Source: Providencia vermicola (GTDB lineage Bacteria > Pseudomonadota > Gammaproteobacteria > Enterobacterales > Enterobacteriaceae). Taken from it: a DNA stretch of 64,000 nt. Of the stretch, positions 54,802-63,605 are shown one piece after another. Under the pieces are notes generated by a model. It was not told the origin of the DNA, did no database searches, and saw only the letters and a program-made list of their open reading frames with translations. The position numbers and the translations under genes are program-made. The stretch covers positions 3,785,001 to 3,849,000 of the forward strand of contig NZ_CP048796.1 of the NCBI RefSeq assembly GCF_010748935.1. Direction: 5' to 3'. Each line of letters begins with the position of its first letter. Positions within the stretch are counted from its first letter, which is position 1.

Positions 54802-55931
54802 GAAATAATTCCAAATAAGTAATGTAGAAATAAACGACATGCACATCGGTAATCAATTTAAACGTTATTTGTAAGGTCAGTTGTCACATTCAACGATGCA
54901 TTATTCTCATACTTGTCTTATAAATAAGAAAAAGTGAAGACCAAACAACGATAATTTTTACCTAGCCCATAGCTACGTCATTCACTGGTTTCATTGTTAA
55001 CACACCAAAATACAATTGCTAAACCATAGCAGTGAACGGATTCGTTCAATCTGTTTCTATTAATTTATATTTATAGCTCTGCCATAAGTTTGATAACATT
55101 TTGCGGACAACTGTATATTTACACAATGTCATATTAGAGGTTATCGTTCCTTCTATCTTCTCACGATGAGAGTCTGTTAAATACATTCTGAATCGCTCTC
55201 CATTTGATGGCTCCCTGTGATATGACATAATAGACATCCGTCGCTCTATTATATCGATAGAATCTCTACATCCGTATTTGTGCGTTCACCTAAATAGCCA
55301 CATCATCTGATTACAGAGATGTTTTTTTGTTTATAATCGCGATTAGCTTGCAGTAAACCATACTGCATTGTCTAATGATAATACAATGAATTATTATAAA
55401 ATCATCTATTTTTAATAAGATATTCTTCGTTTAGCCTTCTGTCTTTTCTAATATTCGTTCAATATTTTCATACCATGCTTAACTCGCCAAATAAGCACAA
55501 TAAGAAAATAAAATAATTATCTTAATTAACAGTTAGTTGCTTTAAAGAATCACAATTAATATCTTTTGAAATAATAAATGTGATTTATTAAAACAATATA
55601 AATATATTTTACTTATATTGGCCCTCATTTAAAAAACAATTCACGCCCATTAAAGTCATTACGCTGATAAAGTGGCTAACATTTTATGTTGCATAATCGA
55701 TTCTCCTCCTTCATTGAGAATAAAAAAATAAAATCTCATCACCTCATTTACGTCATTAAATAAGTTAAAATTAAAACTCACCATATTAAGTAAAACTACC
55801 AACGGCAACGATGTTATATAATATAAAAATTTAAAAATTCAATAATAGATAGATATTATTCGTTTGATATTATGAAGGGACGTTTTATAAACGCTGTGTT
55901 GTTTCATACCAAACACAGCGCATAGCCTAGA
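54802..55931. other. 1.1-kb gene-free region between SPOR-domain and cinA-like genes
   Basis: AT-rich sequence. The only reading frame worth a mention is a 63-codon minus-strand frame at 55046-55237 (starting MSIMSYHREPSNGERF), charged and protein-like, with a moderate purine-rich stretch before its ATG; I do not recognise it and cannot decide whether it is real. Otherwise nothing identifiable. Confidence 0.4.
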
Positions 55932-57131
55932 TTACTTTATTAATGTTTCTGATTGTTCTAGCCACTCATATTGACCAAAAACTTCACGTTCATTGAGCCA
56001 ACGATGCAACATATCTAACACTAACATGACGCTAACTTCCTGCTTTACCTTAGTACTATGATTGCTTGGCATATAACGCACACGCTGGGCATAGCTTTTT
56101 TCAGATGTGTATAATGCTAATGATAAACATCCATCATGGAATCCACCCACCGCTAAACCGATATGCGTATTTTCTTGTTTAGCCATTTCACGAGCATGAC
56201 TTATCAGCGTTAATAAGGATTGATCTTCTTGTTGACCAATCACTTTCCCGCCATTGAGTGGCACCGATGCAGTATTTAACGTCCATGTCAGCAATCCAGC
56301 ACTAAACTCTTCACATATAGCAACGCTAACTCGTTTCGCATTTAGCTCTCGACAGATCACACTTGGTAAACCTTCGGTGCCCTCAAAAACCAAATTTTCG
56401 CCAACACCATCTTTAATCACTTGCCACTGAGTTAACATCTGCTCTTTTAATGTTGCAGGACCCGTCAGCTTCAATTCAATAATCGGCATAGACGAGCGAT
56501 AACCAAGCACACACCCGTCAGGTAAAGGTAGCTGATCAAACTGTTTTGCTAAACTACTTTCACTACGGCCAAAACTGGTTAATCGCAAACAGAGCGGCGC
56601 TTCATGAAATGGATATCGCTGACGTAGCCGTGGCAAAATTTGCTCATGCACCATCACTTTAAATTCAGAAGGCACCCCCGGCGTAAAAAACAACCAGCAT
56701 CCATTAAGTTCCATCGCGAAACCACATGCTGTACCAACAGGGTTATCCACGAGTTCCGCCCCTTCTGGTAATAGCGCTTGTTTACGATTTGTTTTTGGCA
56801 TCACTCGCTCTCGGGATGCAAAATAGCGCTCCATCACGGCAATCCATTCCGCATGTTCAACTAAAGGCACTTCTGCCGCCATTGCGGCCGCCAGAGAACT
56901 TAAATCATCTTTGGTCGGTCCTAATCCACCATTAACAATCAAAATATCTGCATGTTCACTTCGTTCGCGTAAAGTTCGTACTAAATCATTTAGATCATCA
57001 CCGACCGTTGCTCGCCCATTCAATGGGAAGCCAGCTTGGAACAAACAATCTGCTAGCCAAGCCGCATTAGTATCCACAATTTGGCCATGTAATACCTCAT
57101 CCCCAGTACTTAACATCTCAACAATTAGCAT
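55932..57131 (-). CDS. CinA-like protein (YfaY type)
   Basis: Protein of 399 residues. N-terminal MoCF/COG1058 domain (VEMLSTGDEVLHGQIVDTNA, NGGLGPTKDDLSS, FTPGVPSEFKVM) found in enzymes acting on ADP-ribose-type substrates, and a C-terminal CinA/PncC domain. In PncC amidases the catalytic motif is ES-x-TGG, whereas here it reads EEFSAG, so nicotinamide-nucleotide deamidation is doubtful, as reported for E. coli YfaY. It is divergently transcribed from the CPBP protease gene 281 bases away. Confidence 0.88.
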   Translation of the reverse strand: MLIVEMLSTGDEVLHGQIVDTNAAWLADCLFQAGFPLNGRATVGDDLNDLVRTLRERSEHADILIVNGGLGPTKDDLSSLAAAMAAEVPLVEHAEWIAVMERYFASRERVMPKTNRKQALLPEGAELVDNPVGTACGFAMELNGCWLFFTPGVPSEFKVMVHEQILPRLRQRYPFHEAPLCLRLTSFGRSESSLAKQFDQLPLPDGCVLGYRSSMPIIELKLTGPATLKEQMLTQWQVIKDGVGENLVFEGTEGLPSVICRELNAKRVSVAICEEFSAGLLTWTLNTASVPLNGGKVIGQQEDQSLLTLISHAREMAKQENTHIGLAVGGFHDGCLSLALYTSEKSYAQRVRYMPSNHSTKVKQEVSVMLVLDMLHRWLNEREVFGQYEWLEQSETLIK

Positions 57132-57412
57132 CCATGAACCCCTGTTTGTGAATGTATAACAATTTTTACTAAGCTACCCCATAATTGCGCTCACTCAAAT
57201 AAGTATTTAATGCATATCCCTTTGATTTATTTTGTCAGTCGTTTTCTTTTGACAGAATGGTGGAAAGGCGTATTTTCGATGATTTAAGCAACCTATATCG
57301 CAAAATATTTCATAAATTTTTATTTATAACGTGAATTTATCTTAAATTTACGTATATTACCAAACCGAAATCCAACGGAATAATCACGTTATACGAAAAA
57401 GGATATTTATCT

Positions 57413-58066
57413 ATGAATCCGCCAAAGAGTCGCATCGCTCATTCACTCATTTGTCTCAGCGCATTTGTTGCTTGGTATTTATCACCCTTTTTCGTTCTAT
57501 TGATGCCAGATGCGAATAACTTGTTAACTTCCGCATATGCATTTCCATTTATTTCAATACTGTTGATGTTGCCTTGCGCTTTAATTTGTTGGTCTTATTA
57601 CCAAAAGAGATTCAACCTTATGCCTATTGGTAAAATTGACTGGCAAGCACTCATACTCCCCATCTTTGCGTTAATCGGACTGATGTTTCTGAATGCACTA
57701 TTCGGTGTTGAAGAAGAGTGGGTAAAAAGCGTCAGCCATATTAGTGGGTTGGTGTTTTTCCTTTATGTAATCGCCTTAATTATTGCGGCACCTATTGGTG
57801 AAGAAATTATATTTAGGGGCTTTTTACTCAATGCTGGCATGTGGTATGGCGCGAGAGGAAAATGGCTCGCTATCCTCGCTTCCTCATTTTTATTTTCCTC
57901 TGTGCACTCGCAATATACCTCGTTCAGTACCTTTATTATTCTCATGATAATGGGGGCTATTTTTTGTCACGTTAGAATTCACACTCGCACACTCATTGCA
58001 CCAATATTACTCCATGCGTTAAATAACACAGCGGCGGTATTATTCATGTCAACCATGTCATTTTAA
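57413..58066 (+). CDS. CPBP-family intramembrane metalloprotease
   Basis: Integral membrane protein of 217 residues with about six to seven helices. The CPBP (Abi) motifs are visible: EE130-131 with R135 in APIGEEIIFRGFL, H165 (SSVHSQ) and H201 (LLHALNN), the glutamate/histidine set of Rce1-type proteases. Substrates are unknown; bacterial members have been linked with bacteriocin self-immunity or signal processing. AAAAGGA precedes the ATG. It is followed after 74 bases by yegD on the same strand. Confidence 0.88.
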   Translation: MNPPKSRIAHSLICLSAFVAWYLSPFFVLLMPDANNLLTSAYAFPFISILLMLPCALICWSYYQKRFNLMPIGKIDWQALILPIFALIGLMFLNALFGVEEEWVKSVSHISGLVFFLYVIALIIAAPIGEEIIFRGFLLNAGMWYGARGKWLAILASSFLFSSVHSQYTSFSTFIILMIMGAIFCHVRIHTRTLIAPILLHALNNTAAVLFMSTMSF

Positions 58067-58140
58067 TAGTGGTAATTATGCACTGCTTCCGGTAAAGTTT
58101 GCCGCCTTTTCAATATGCAACGAAGGTCATTGGAGGCAAC

Positions 58141-59493
58141 ATGTTTATTGGCTTTGACTATGGAACATCAAACTGCGCTGTCGCAATCATGGATAAAGGA
58201 ACCCCCACTCTTTTACCTTTAGAAGGCGATAACGCTTATATTCCTTCAACCCTTTGTGCACCTACTCGAGAATCTGTTTCTGAACATCTATTTCGCCATC
58301 TAAATATCACGCCATCGGATGCAATAGGAGAGCAAATTCTCAGACGTTCATTAGCTTATAACCGTGAAGAAGGTATTGAATTAGCGCCTGAAGATATTGT
58401 ATTTGGTCAAGCAGCATTGGATTTATACCTTAAAGATCCTCGCGATGTTTATTATGTCAAATCCCCCAAATCCTTTCTCGGTGCCTCCGGCCTACACGAA
58501 GTTCAGATCAGTTTCTTTGAAGACTTAGTGTGTGCGATGATGGCCAATATTAAATATAAAGCGGAACAACACCTTCAGCAGAGGATCTCTGATACTGTTA
58601 TTGGCCGCCCCATCAACTTTCATGGCCGAGGTGGCGAACTAGCCAACCAACAAGCAGAAGCTATTTTGGTAAAAGCGGCAAAACGAGCGGGCTTTAAAAA
58701 TATCGCCTTCCAATTTGAGCCTGTTGCCGCAGGTCTAGAATATGAATCGACTTTACACCAAGATCAGACCGTATTAGTTGTCGATATTGGCGGTGGTACC
58801 ACAGATTGCTCACTGATCAGAATGGGGCCAACTTATCGTCACAAAACAGATCGTACCGAGAGTTTATTAGCGCACAGCGGCCAGCGGGTTGGCGGTAATG
58901 ACCTTGATATCTATTTGGCGTTAAAGCAATTAATGGATCAGTTTGGTATGAGCAGCCAAACAGTGTCAGGGATTAAAATGCCAATTTCTCAATTTTGGAA
59001 CCCTATCGCGATCAATAACGTAGAAGCTCAAAAAGATTTTTATGCGAAACAAAATTTCGCCGCTCTCAATCGTTTAAGACAAGATGCACAAGAACCAGAA
59101 AAGTTAATTCGCCTCATCGAAGTTTATCATGACACTTTAGGCTATAGCCTCGTTCGCCGTGCTGAAGAAGCTAAAATTGCCTTATCTAACGATGAAAATT
59201 ATTTGGCTCGCATTCCATTAACCAATGAAACGCTAGAAATTAATATTCATCGTGACCAAATGGTCGAATCTATCGAGTCACCAAAAAGTAAAATGATTGA
59301 ATTGGTTAAAGAGGCGGTCAACCAAGGTGGAGTTCAGCCTGATGTTATCTTTATGACTGGAGGTTCAGCACAATCACCAGTTTTAAGCCAAGCTATCCAG
59401 CAACAGCTCCCCAATATTCCGATTGTTCGCGGGAATGATTTTGGTTCCGTTACCGCAGGTCTTACTCGCTGGGCTGAAATCTGTTTTAAATAA
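58141..59493 (+). CDS. yegD: Hsp70-like chaperone YegD
   Basis: Actin-fold ATPase of 450 residues related to DnaK but lacking its substrate-binding domain. Phosphate loops FIGFDYGTSNCAVAI at the N-terminus and VVDIGGGTTDCSLI in the middle, and the adenosine motif FMTGGSAQSP near the C-terminus. Length and sequence match E. coli YegD. The frame opens at 58099, but ATG 58141 is preceded by TTGGAGGCAAC and begins at the conserved FIGFDYG. Biological clients are not known. Confidence 0.94.
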   Translation: MFIGFDYGTSNCAVAIMDKGTPTLLPLEGDNAYIPSTLCAPTRESVSEHLFRHLNITPSDAIGEQILRRSLAYNREEGIELAPEDIVFGQAALDLYLKDPRDVYYVKSPKSFLGASGLHEVQISFFEDLVCAMMANIKYKAEQHLQQRISDTVIGRPINFHGRGGELANQQAEAILVKAAKRAGFKNIAFQFEPVAAGLEYESTLHQDQTVLVVDIGGGTTDCSLIRMGPTYRHKTDRTESLLAHSGQRVGGNDLDIYLALKQLMDQFGMSSQTVSGIKMPISQFWNPIAINNVEAQKDFYAKQNFAALNRLRQDAQEPEKLIRLIEVYHDTLGYSLVRRAEEAKIALSNDENYLARIPLTNETLEINIHRDQMVESIESPKSKMIELVKEAVNQGGVQPDVIFMTGGSAQSPVLSQAIQQQLPNIPIVRGNDFGSVTAGLTRWAEICFK

Positions 59494-59619
59494 ACAGGTG
59501 ACAATAGCATTTAGCCTGCTATCGACAGAATAATCCAGTTTGGTCACAGGGGAGCATGATTAAATAAATCCCTTGGTTTTCTGATCAAAAAGTAGAAAAA
59601 ACCGATTCCAGAGGTTACC

Positions 59620-60225
59620 AATAGTAAAATACCACCTCTAAAAAGGTGGCGTTACATTGATTCCCGATAAGGTAGCTGTATTCCTGATTAATCCTCTAGT
59701 AATGCCATTTGTTGCTCAAGTTATTGAGCAACTTTATCCTAATACCTTATATAACGCGTGATAATAACGCCATTCCTCCCCAGCGTATCAACAAAATATC
59801 CACTAGCCCAAAATGGTGACTTCAGCGTTTTTTACGTATAGGGAGCAATCGATTATCACGTCTTATTGCACTACATCCTTTCAGGACTCCCATTTGGGTT
59901 GAAATTGATAACTGAAGAGGGATCATGGCAACAAAATGGACATGCTCTGGCTGAACATTTAGCTCTAGCACTTCACTGCCCTTCATATTGCAGAGAATAT
60001 AAATTGTTCTATCAGGCTCTTTCCCGACGTTACTTTCAATATCTTATAACGATATTTAGGCGTTCGAACTCGATGATATGTGCAACGCCAATACCATATG
60101 ATGACCGCGGTATAAACCCCTGTGATTTCCTCTTTACTTGTGGTGAATAAGAGGATGTTTTTAGCATGGATTACCTTTCGGCTATCGTCTCACAAATTCA
60201 ACCCTCCTAAAAAGGGGGCTTAAGA
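59620..60225 (-). mobile_element. Decayed IS200/IS605-type insertion sequence
   Basis: A remnant of about 600 bases, near the usual size of IS200-like elements. Each end has a small hairpin with the same AAAA-type loop: CCACCT-CTAAAA-AGGTGG at 59632-59649 and CCCTCCTAAAAAGGGGG at 60202-60218. IS200-group elements carry such subterminal hairpins as transposase recognition sites rather than terminal inverted repeats. Between them lies a frameshifted transposase. Exact ends were not determined. Confidence 0.7.
59740..60111 (-). pseudogene. Broken IS200-family Y1 transposase (tnpA remnant)
   Basis: Three minus-strand fragments in different frames line up in the order of an IS200 TnpA. Fragment one, about 60102-59989: WRCTYHRVRTPKYRYKIL. 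Fragment two, 59995-59822: CNMKGSEVLELNVQ, then the HUH metal motif in PEHVHFVAMIP, and MGVLKGCSAIR. Fragment three, 59822-59740: FWASGYFVDTLG and ITRYIRY, which holds the position of the catalytic Tyr. Two frameshifts join them, so no active transposase can be made. A plus-strand frame across the same bases is only its shadow. Confidence 0.8.
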
Positions 60226-60448
60226 CTGACCATTAAAATGCGTGTGCTAACACGGTATTCAGACTGCTGACAAACCTATTATGTTTGGCAGCAAGTCGAA
60301 TAGGTTTTGAAAATAAACGAAGAAAATCAATTTATAGATTTTCAGCTGATAACACACAGTGGGAAAACCACGCTTTTATCCCGCGTTGTCAACAACCTCA
60401 ATGCCGTATGCTAGCACGGCATTGTTTCTCAAAGCACGATTTCATTTG
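60226..60448. other. Short region between IS remnant and acyltransferase gene, with hairpins
   Basis: Holds a stem AATGCCGT / ACGGCATT (60400-60423), lying 26 bases after the acyltransferase stop on the minus strand, without a clear T-run, and an imperfect copy of the same motif (TGCTAACACGGTATT, near 60243). One of these may end the acyltransferase mRNA. The similarity of the two suggests a duplicated or degraded small repeat. Confidence 0.4.
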
Positions 60449-62152
60449 CTATACCTGATGCACTGCGACATAGCGTTGGTAGCGCGTAGGTTTGAGTTTC
60501 GTCAAATCCACTAACACCAACCCATCAATACAATTGTTAAAGGCGGGGTCAGTGCCAAAATCAATAAACTGTACCCCACCTGGCTCACAGAGTTCAGTGT
60601 ATTGCTTGTATAAAGTCGGTATAGAACAACCAATATTATTCAAAAGGCTCTTCAGTTTAATTAAATCTTCTTGATAATTATCCCCTGAAAATTGCGCTAA
60701 TACCTGTGGCAGTGATGCAGGGTATGGTCGACGAGACTGTGCTATTACATGTTCGGGCGAAAAATAAAGCCGATAAAAAGCAATTAATAAGTCTCTCGCC
60801 GCAATAGGCATCGCACCAGATATTGATACGGGACCAAATAAATAACGATATTGAGGATATTTAGCAAGATAAGCCCCGATTCCCAACCAAAGGTAATCAA
60901 GTCCCCGCTTTCCCCAATATGCCGGTTGAATAAAGCTACGGCCTAATTCTATGCCTTGCGCAAGGATAGGAAGCATTTCTTTATCATAATGAAACAACGT
61001 ATGGCTATAGATGCTTTCAATTCCTTTTTTTGCCAATTGTTCAGCAGTAGGAATAAAACGATAAGCGCCAACAATTTCTAATTCATTTTCATCCCATAAC
61101 ACCAAATGATAATAATCATCGTCATAAGTATCTAAGTCTCGCCGCCTTCCCGAACCTTCACCGACTGCCCGAAAAGCAATTTCTCGTAATCGACCCAGTT
61201 CACGTAAAATTGGGGTTCTCTCTTCATCTTTTCGACGATAAAGAAAAATAGCCTTGCCGTCTGGAGCTGTACCTAATCGTTCGCATGCGCTTAATGCCTT
61301 TTTTAATTCAAGGCGATCTTCAGGTAAAGCAATCGCGGACTCACTAATAAATAACCCTTCTTTTCCTTGTCCTAGAAGATAAGTATGGCGACGAAAACGC
61401 TCAGCGAGATCATGCGCTCGCGTATGCCCATCATGCCAATGAGTAAAGGGAATACGACCACCAATGCGAATTTTTATTCGTCCGCCCCGTTGCTTAAACA
61501 TTTCACGCACTAATAATAGGGTAGATAAAGGACGATAAATAAATGAGGTCAAATAAAATAGATGGCTATTTCGCCCACTAACATGAATAGGCACGATTGG
61601 GGCTCGCGCTTTAGCAGCTAAGCGCAAAAAGCCAGTATGCCAATGACCATCACGAATGCCTTTAGCACTCAATCGAGAAACTTCACCCGCAGGAAATAAG
61701 ATCAAAGCCCCCTGTTTATCTAGATGCTGCTGCATCGCTTCAATTTGTTTTCTGCTCGTACGGTTCCCCATATTATCGACAGGAACAAATAAACTACTTA
61801 GTGGCTCAATATAATTTAAAAGTTGGTTTGCAACGATTTTAACATCTGGTCGAATGGTTGCTACGGTTCGCAAGATGGCTAAACCATCTAACGAACCTAT
61901 CGGATGATTTGCCACTAACACAACAGGGCCTTGAGAAGGGATATTTTCTAGGTCGCCATCAACTAATTCACAACTAATATTAAAATGCTCAACTATTTGC
62001 TCAACGAGATCTATTCCTTTTAAATGTGGATAGTCTTCTGCAAACTGTTTAAATTCTTTTTCCAGTAAAAGTGTTTTCAGTAAATTACGTTGCCAAGCGG
62101 GAGGGGATCGCTCAGGAAATATATCTTGCAACAAAGCATCCAAACTAAACAT
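60449..62152 (-). CDS. OlsF-like bifunctional acyltransferase (ornithine lipid synthesis)
   Basis: Protein of 567 residues with two acyltransferase modules. N-terminal PlsC-type domain, about residues 65-270, with VANHPIGSLDG (H83, D89) and FPAGEVSR: the OlsA-like O-acylation module. C-terminal GNAT-type domain, from about 310, with YRRKDEERTPILRELGRLREIAFRAVGEG and ELGRSFIQPAYWGKRGLDYLW: the OlsB-like N-acylation module. This order is that of OlsF, reported to make ornithine lipid from a single gene in Serratia and Flavobacterium. It stands alone, with CTAGGAG upstream of the ATG. Acceptor amino acid is inferred. Confidence 0.82.
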   Translation of the reverse strand: MFSLDALLQDIFPERSPPAWQRNLLKTLLLEKEFKQFAEDYPHLKGIDLVEQIVEHFNISCELVDGDLENIPSQGPVVLVANHPIGSLDGLAILRTVATIRPDVKIVANQLLNYIEPLSSLFVPVDNMGNRTSRKQIEAMQQHLDKQGALILFPAGEVSRLSAKGIRDGHWHTGFLRLAAKARAPIVPIHVSGRNSHLFYLTSFIYRPLSTLLLVREMFKQRGGRIKIRIGGRIPFTHWHDGHTRAHDLAERFRRHTYLLGQGKEGLFISESAIALPEDRLELKKALSACERLGTAPDGKAIFLYRRKDEERTPILRELGRLREIAFRAVGEGSGRRRDLDTYDDDYYHLVLWDENELEIVGAYRFIPTAEQLAKKGIESIYSHTLFHYDKEMLPILAQGIELGRSFIQPAYWGKRGLDYLWLGIGAYLAKYPQYRYLFGPVSISGAMPIAARDLLIAFYRLYFSPEHVIAQSRRPYPASLPQVLAQFSGDNYQEDLIKLKSLLNNIGCSIPTLYKQYTELCEPGGVQFIDFGTDPAFNNCIDGLVLVDLTKLKPTRYQRYVAVHQV

Positions 62153-62566
62153 AATATTGTCTCCTAGTTTAGTTATTGCAAATCTAAGCTAGAATAATGA
62201 CAGTCATGTGTCAAACTCATGACAGAAAAATTAATTAATCACTATTTGATTAATTAGCTATATTCTTTATTAATATAGCATAAAAACCCAATATCATCAG
62301 TGTGACACCGCGAATAATGTTATTCTCTCCAATCGCTCCAAATATGAACATCACAACACGCTTTAATAATAAAGAATATAAAAGCACGGAGATTTATTAT
62401 AAATAGCGATAATCAGATTAAGGGTATGTGAGACATTACCTCTTTCATTTCCGTTGTTTTTTAGTAAAAAACTTTATTATTTAGAATTAATAAAGATAAA
62501 AAAACAATCTTCATTCACGCTGTTCATTTTATAAAAAAGAACAGCGTTACCAACTAAGATAAAAGA
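62153..62566. other. Intergenic region between the HutD and acyltransferase genes
   Basis: About 410 AT-rich bases on the 5' side of the acyltransferase gene, so its promoter is expected here. Apart from the hairpin at 62517-62547, which is listed separately, I see no further structure or gene. Confidence 0.45.
62517..62547 (-). terminator. Probable terminator after the HutD-family gene
   Basis: ACGCTGTTC / GAACAGCGT form a nine-base-pair stem, with TTTTAT/ATAAAA able to extend pairing inside the loop. It lies 20 bases after the HutD stop on the minus strand. The T-run (GTTTTTTT) begins about 13 bases further on rather than directly at the stem, so the call is moderate. Confidence 0.55.
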
Positions 62567-63157
62567 TTATGACTTAGAGAATAACTCAATAAGACAAAAG
62601 TCATATTCTGATAGAGATGCTGCAATATACGCTAATGAATTCCCTTCATTTTCCACCAACAATGTTTCAAATGCATTCAAAGCATAAGACTTGCCATCGA
62701 CAGTGACATTAAGTTGGTCTGCGATATTAAATATCAATACTCGCTCGGCATCACTAATCCATGGAACAGGACTTTGCTGTGTATGGAACCAATGAAGGTG
62801 AGCCGCATATTTTTCCGGATTATAGATAAGGTTAAAATCACGAATGGTCTCATCTAACAATTCAGCATAAACATCACTTTCTCCATGAAATGCAAAAAAT
62901 TGTTTTTGCCGCAATGTTACCGCTGCTTTTTGGTCAATATGTAGAGCCAGCCCCGAACCACCATCAAGTACACCAATGATCCGTTTTCTATTTGGAAAAT
63001 GGGAGAAAGCGCCTGCTGTTTTAACATCTGCAATAGAAACGCGCCAATCAAAATCAGTCAACCCAACACCGTGACTACGCGCAATTTCTAAAGTAAAACC
63101 CTGCCCATTTTTCCACGGCATCTTTTGATAGTTTTCAGCTGATAATACTCGGGTCAT
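62567..63157 (-). CDS. HutD/Ves-family cupin protein
   Basis: Protein of 196 residues of the HutD (DUF886) family, which includes E. coli Ves. Motifs are MPWKNGQGFTLEIA, FDWRVSIADVKTAGAFSHFP and the cupin core RIIGVLDGGSGLAL. HutD has been linked with histidine-utilisation operons, but no hut gene is in view here, and Ves function is obscure. ATG at 63157; a probable terminator follows. Confidence 0.88.
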   Translation of the reverse strand: MTRVLSAENYQKMPWKNGQGFTLEIARSHGVGLTDFDWRVSIADVKTAGAFSHFPNRKRIIGVLDGGSGLALHIDQKAAVTLRQKQFFAFHGESDVYAELLDETIRDFNLIYNPEKYAAHLHWFHTQQSPVPWISDAERVLIFNIADQLNVTVDGKSYALNAFETLLVENEGNSLAYIAASLSEYDFCLIELFSKS

Positions 63158-63605
63158 GGATCCATTAGCCTTTAAGTTAGTGGTTTTGTTGTAAGGATTT
63201 AAACATATACTAAAAAATAGCTAAATTATACTGAACTCGTTTTAGTCGTTCATTACACGATGAATGCTTAAGTGAGCAAACCGATAATTTTTTACTTAAA
63301 TTAGATAGATGGCATAGTGATAACTATAAAATCATCCACCACTCAAGCGTTAAACCACCCCGTTTTCTAAGATATTCTGCAAAAAATTAAGGGGGCACTA
63401 TGTGAATCTATTTTAATGATTAAAAACCAAGCAGCAATACGCGTTGAATTAATTTATCTAAAAACTTTTCTTGGACACTTAAAAAAATAATACAATCAGT
63501 TAATTTTACTAGTAAGATTAACTGATTGTATTAGAATCAAATAACTAAAAATAAAAGTAAAAATTTAAATAATCAGTCGTATCACATAGTAAAGGAAACA
63601 TCACA
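63158..63605. other. Intergenic region upstream of the truncated terminal gene
   Basis: About 450 bases between divergent genes. Its main feature is a 46-bp near-perfect palindrome at 63488-63533, described separately. The promoter of the gene at 63606 should lie near or within it. AGTAAAGGAAAC just before the ATG serves as its ribosome site. Confidence 0.45.
63488..63533. promoter_or_regulatory. 46-bp near-perfect palindrome
   Basis: Arms TAATACAATCAGTTAAT and ATTAACTGATTGTATTA pair perfectly over 17 bases; the centre TTACTAGTAA is itself palindromic, and only one T/G pair breaks the symmetry. It lies 72 bases before the start of the plus-strand gene and 330 bases upstream of the minus-strand hutD-like gene. 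No T-run follows, and it is AT-rich for a terminator. An operator for an autoregulated gene, or a cruciform-forming site, is more likely. Confidence 0.6.

Noticed and set aside
55046-55237. 63-codon minus-strand frame
   Set aside because: Protein-like composition but no family, no neighbours in operon and only a moderate ribosome site; not enough to call a gene. Mentioned in the intergenic entry.
59866-60150. 94-codon plus-strand frame in the yegD-acyltransferase interval
   Set aside because: It lies antisense to the decayed IS200 transposase, which explains the sequence better.
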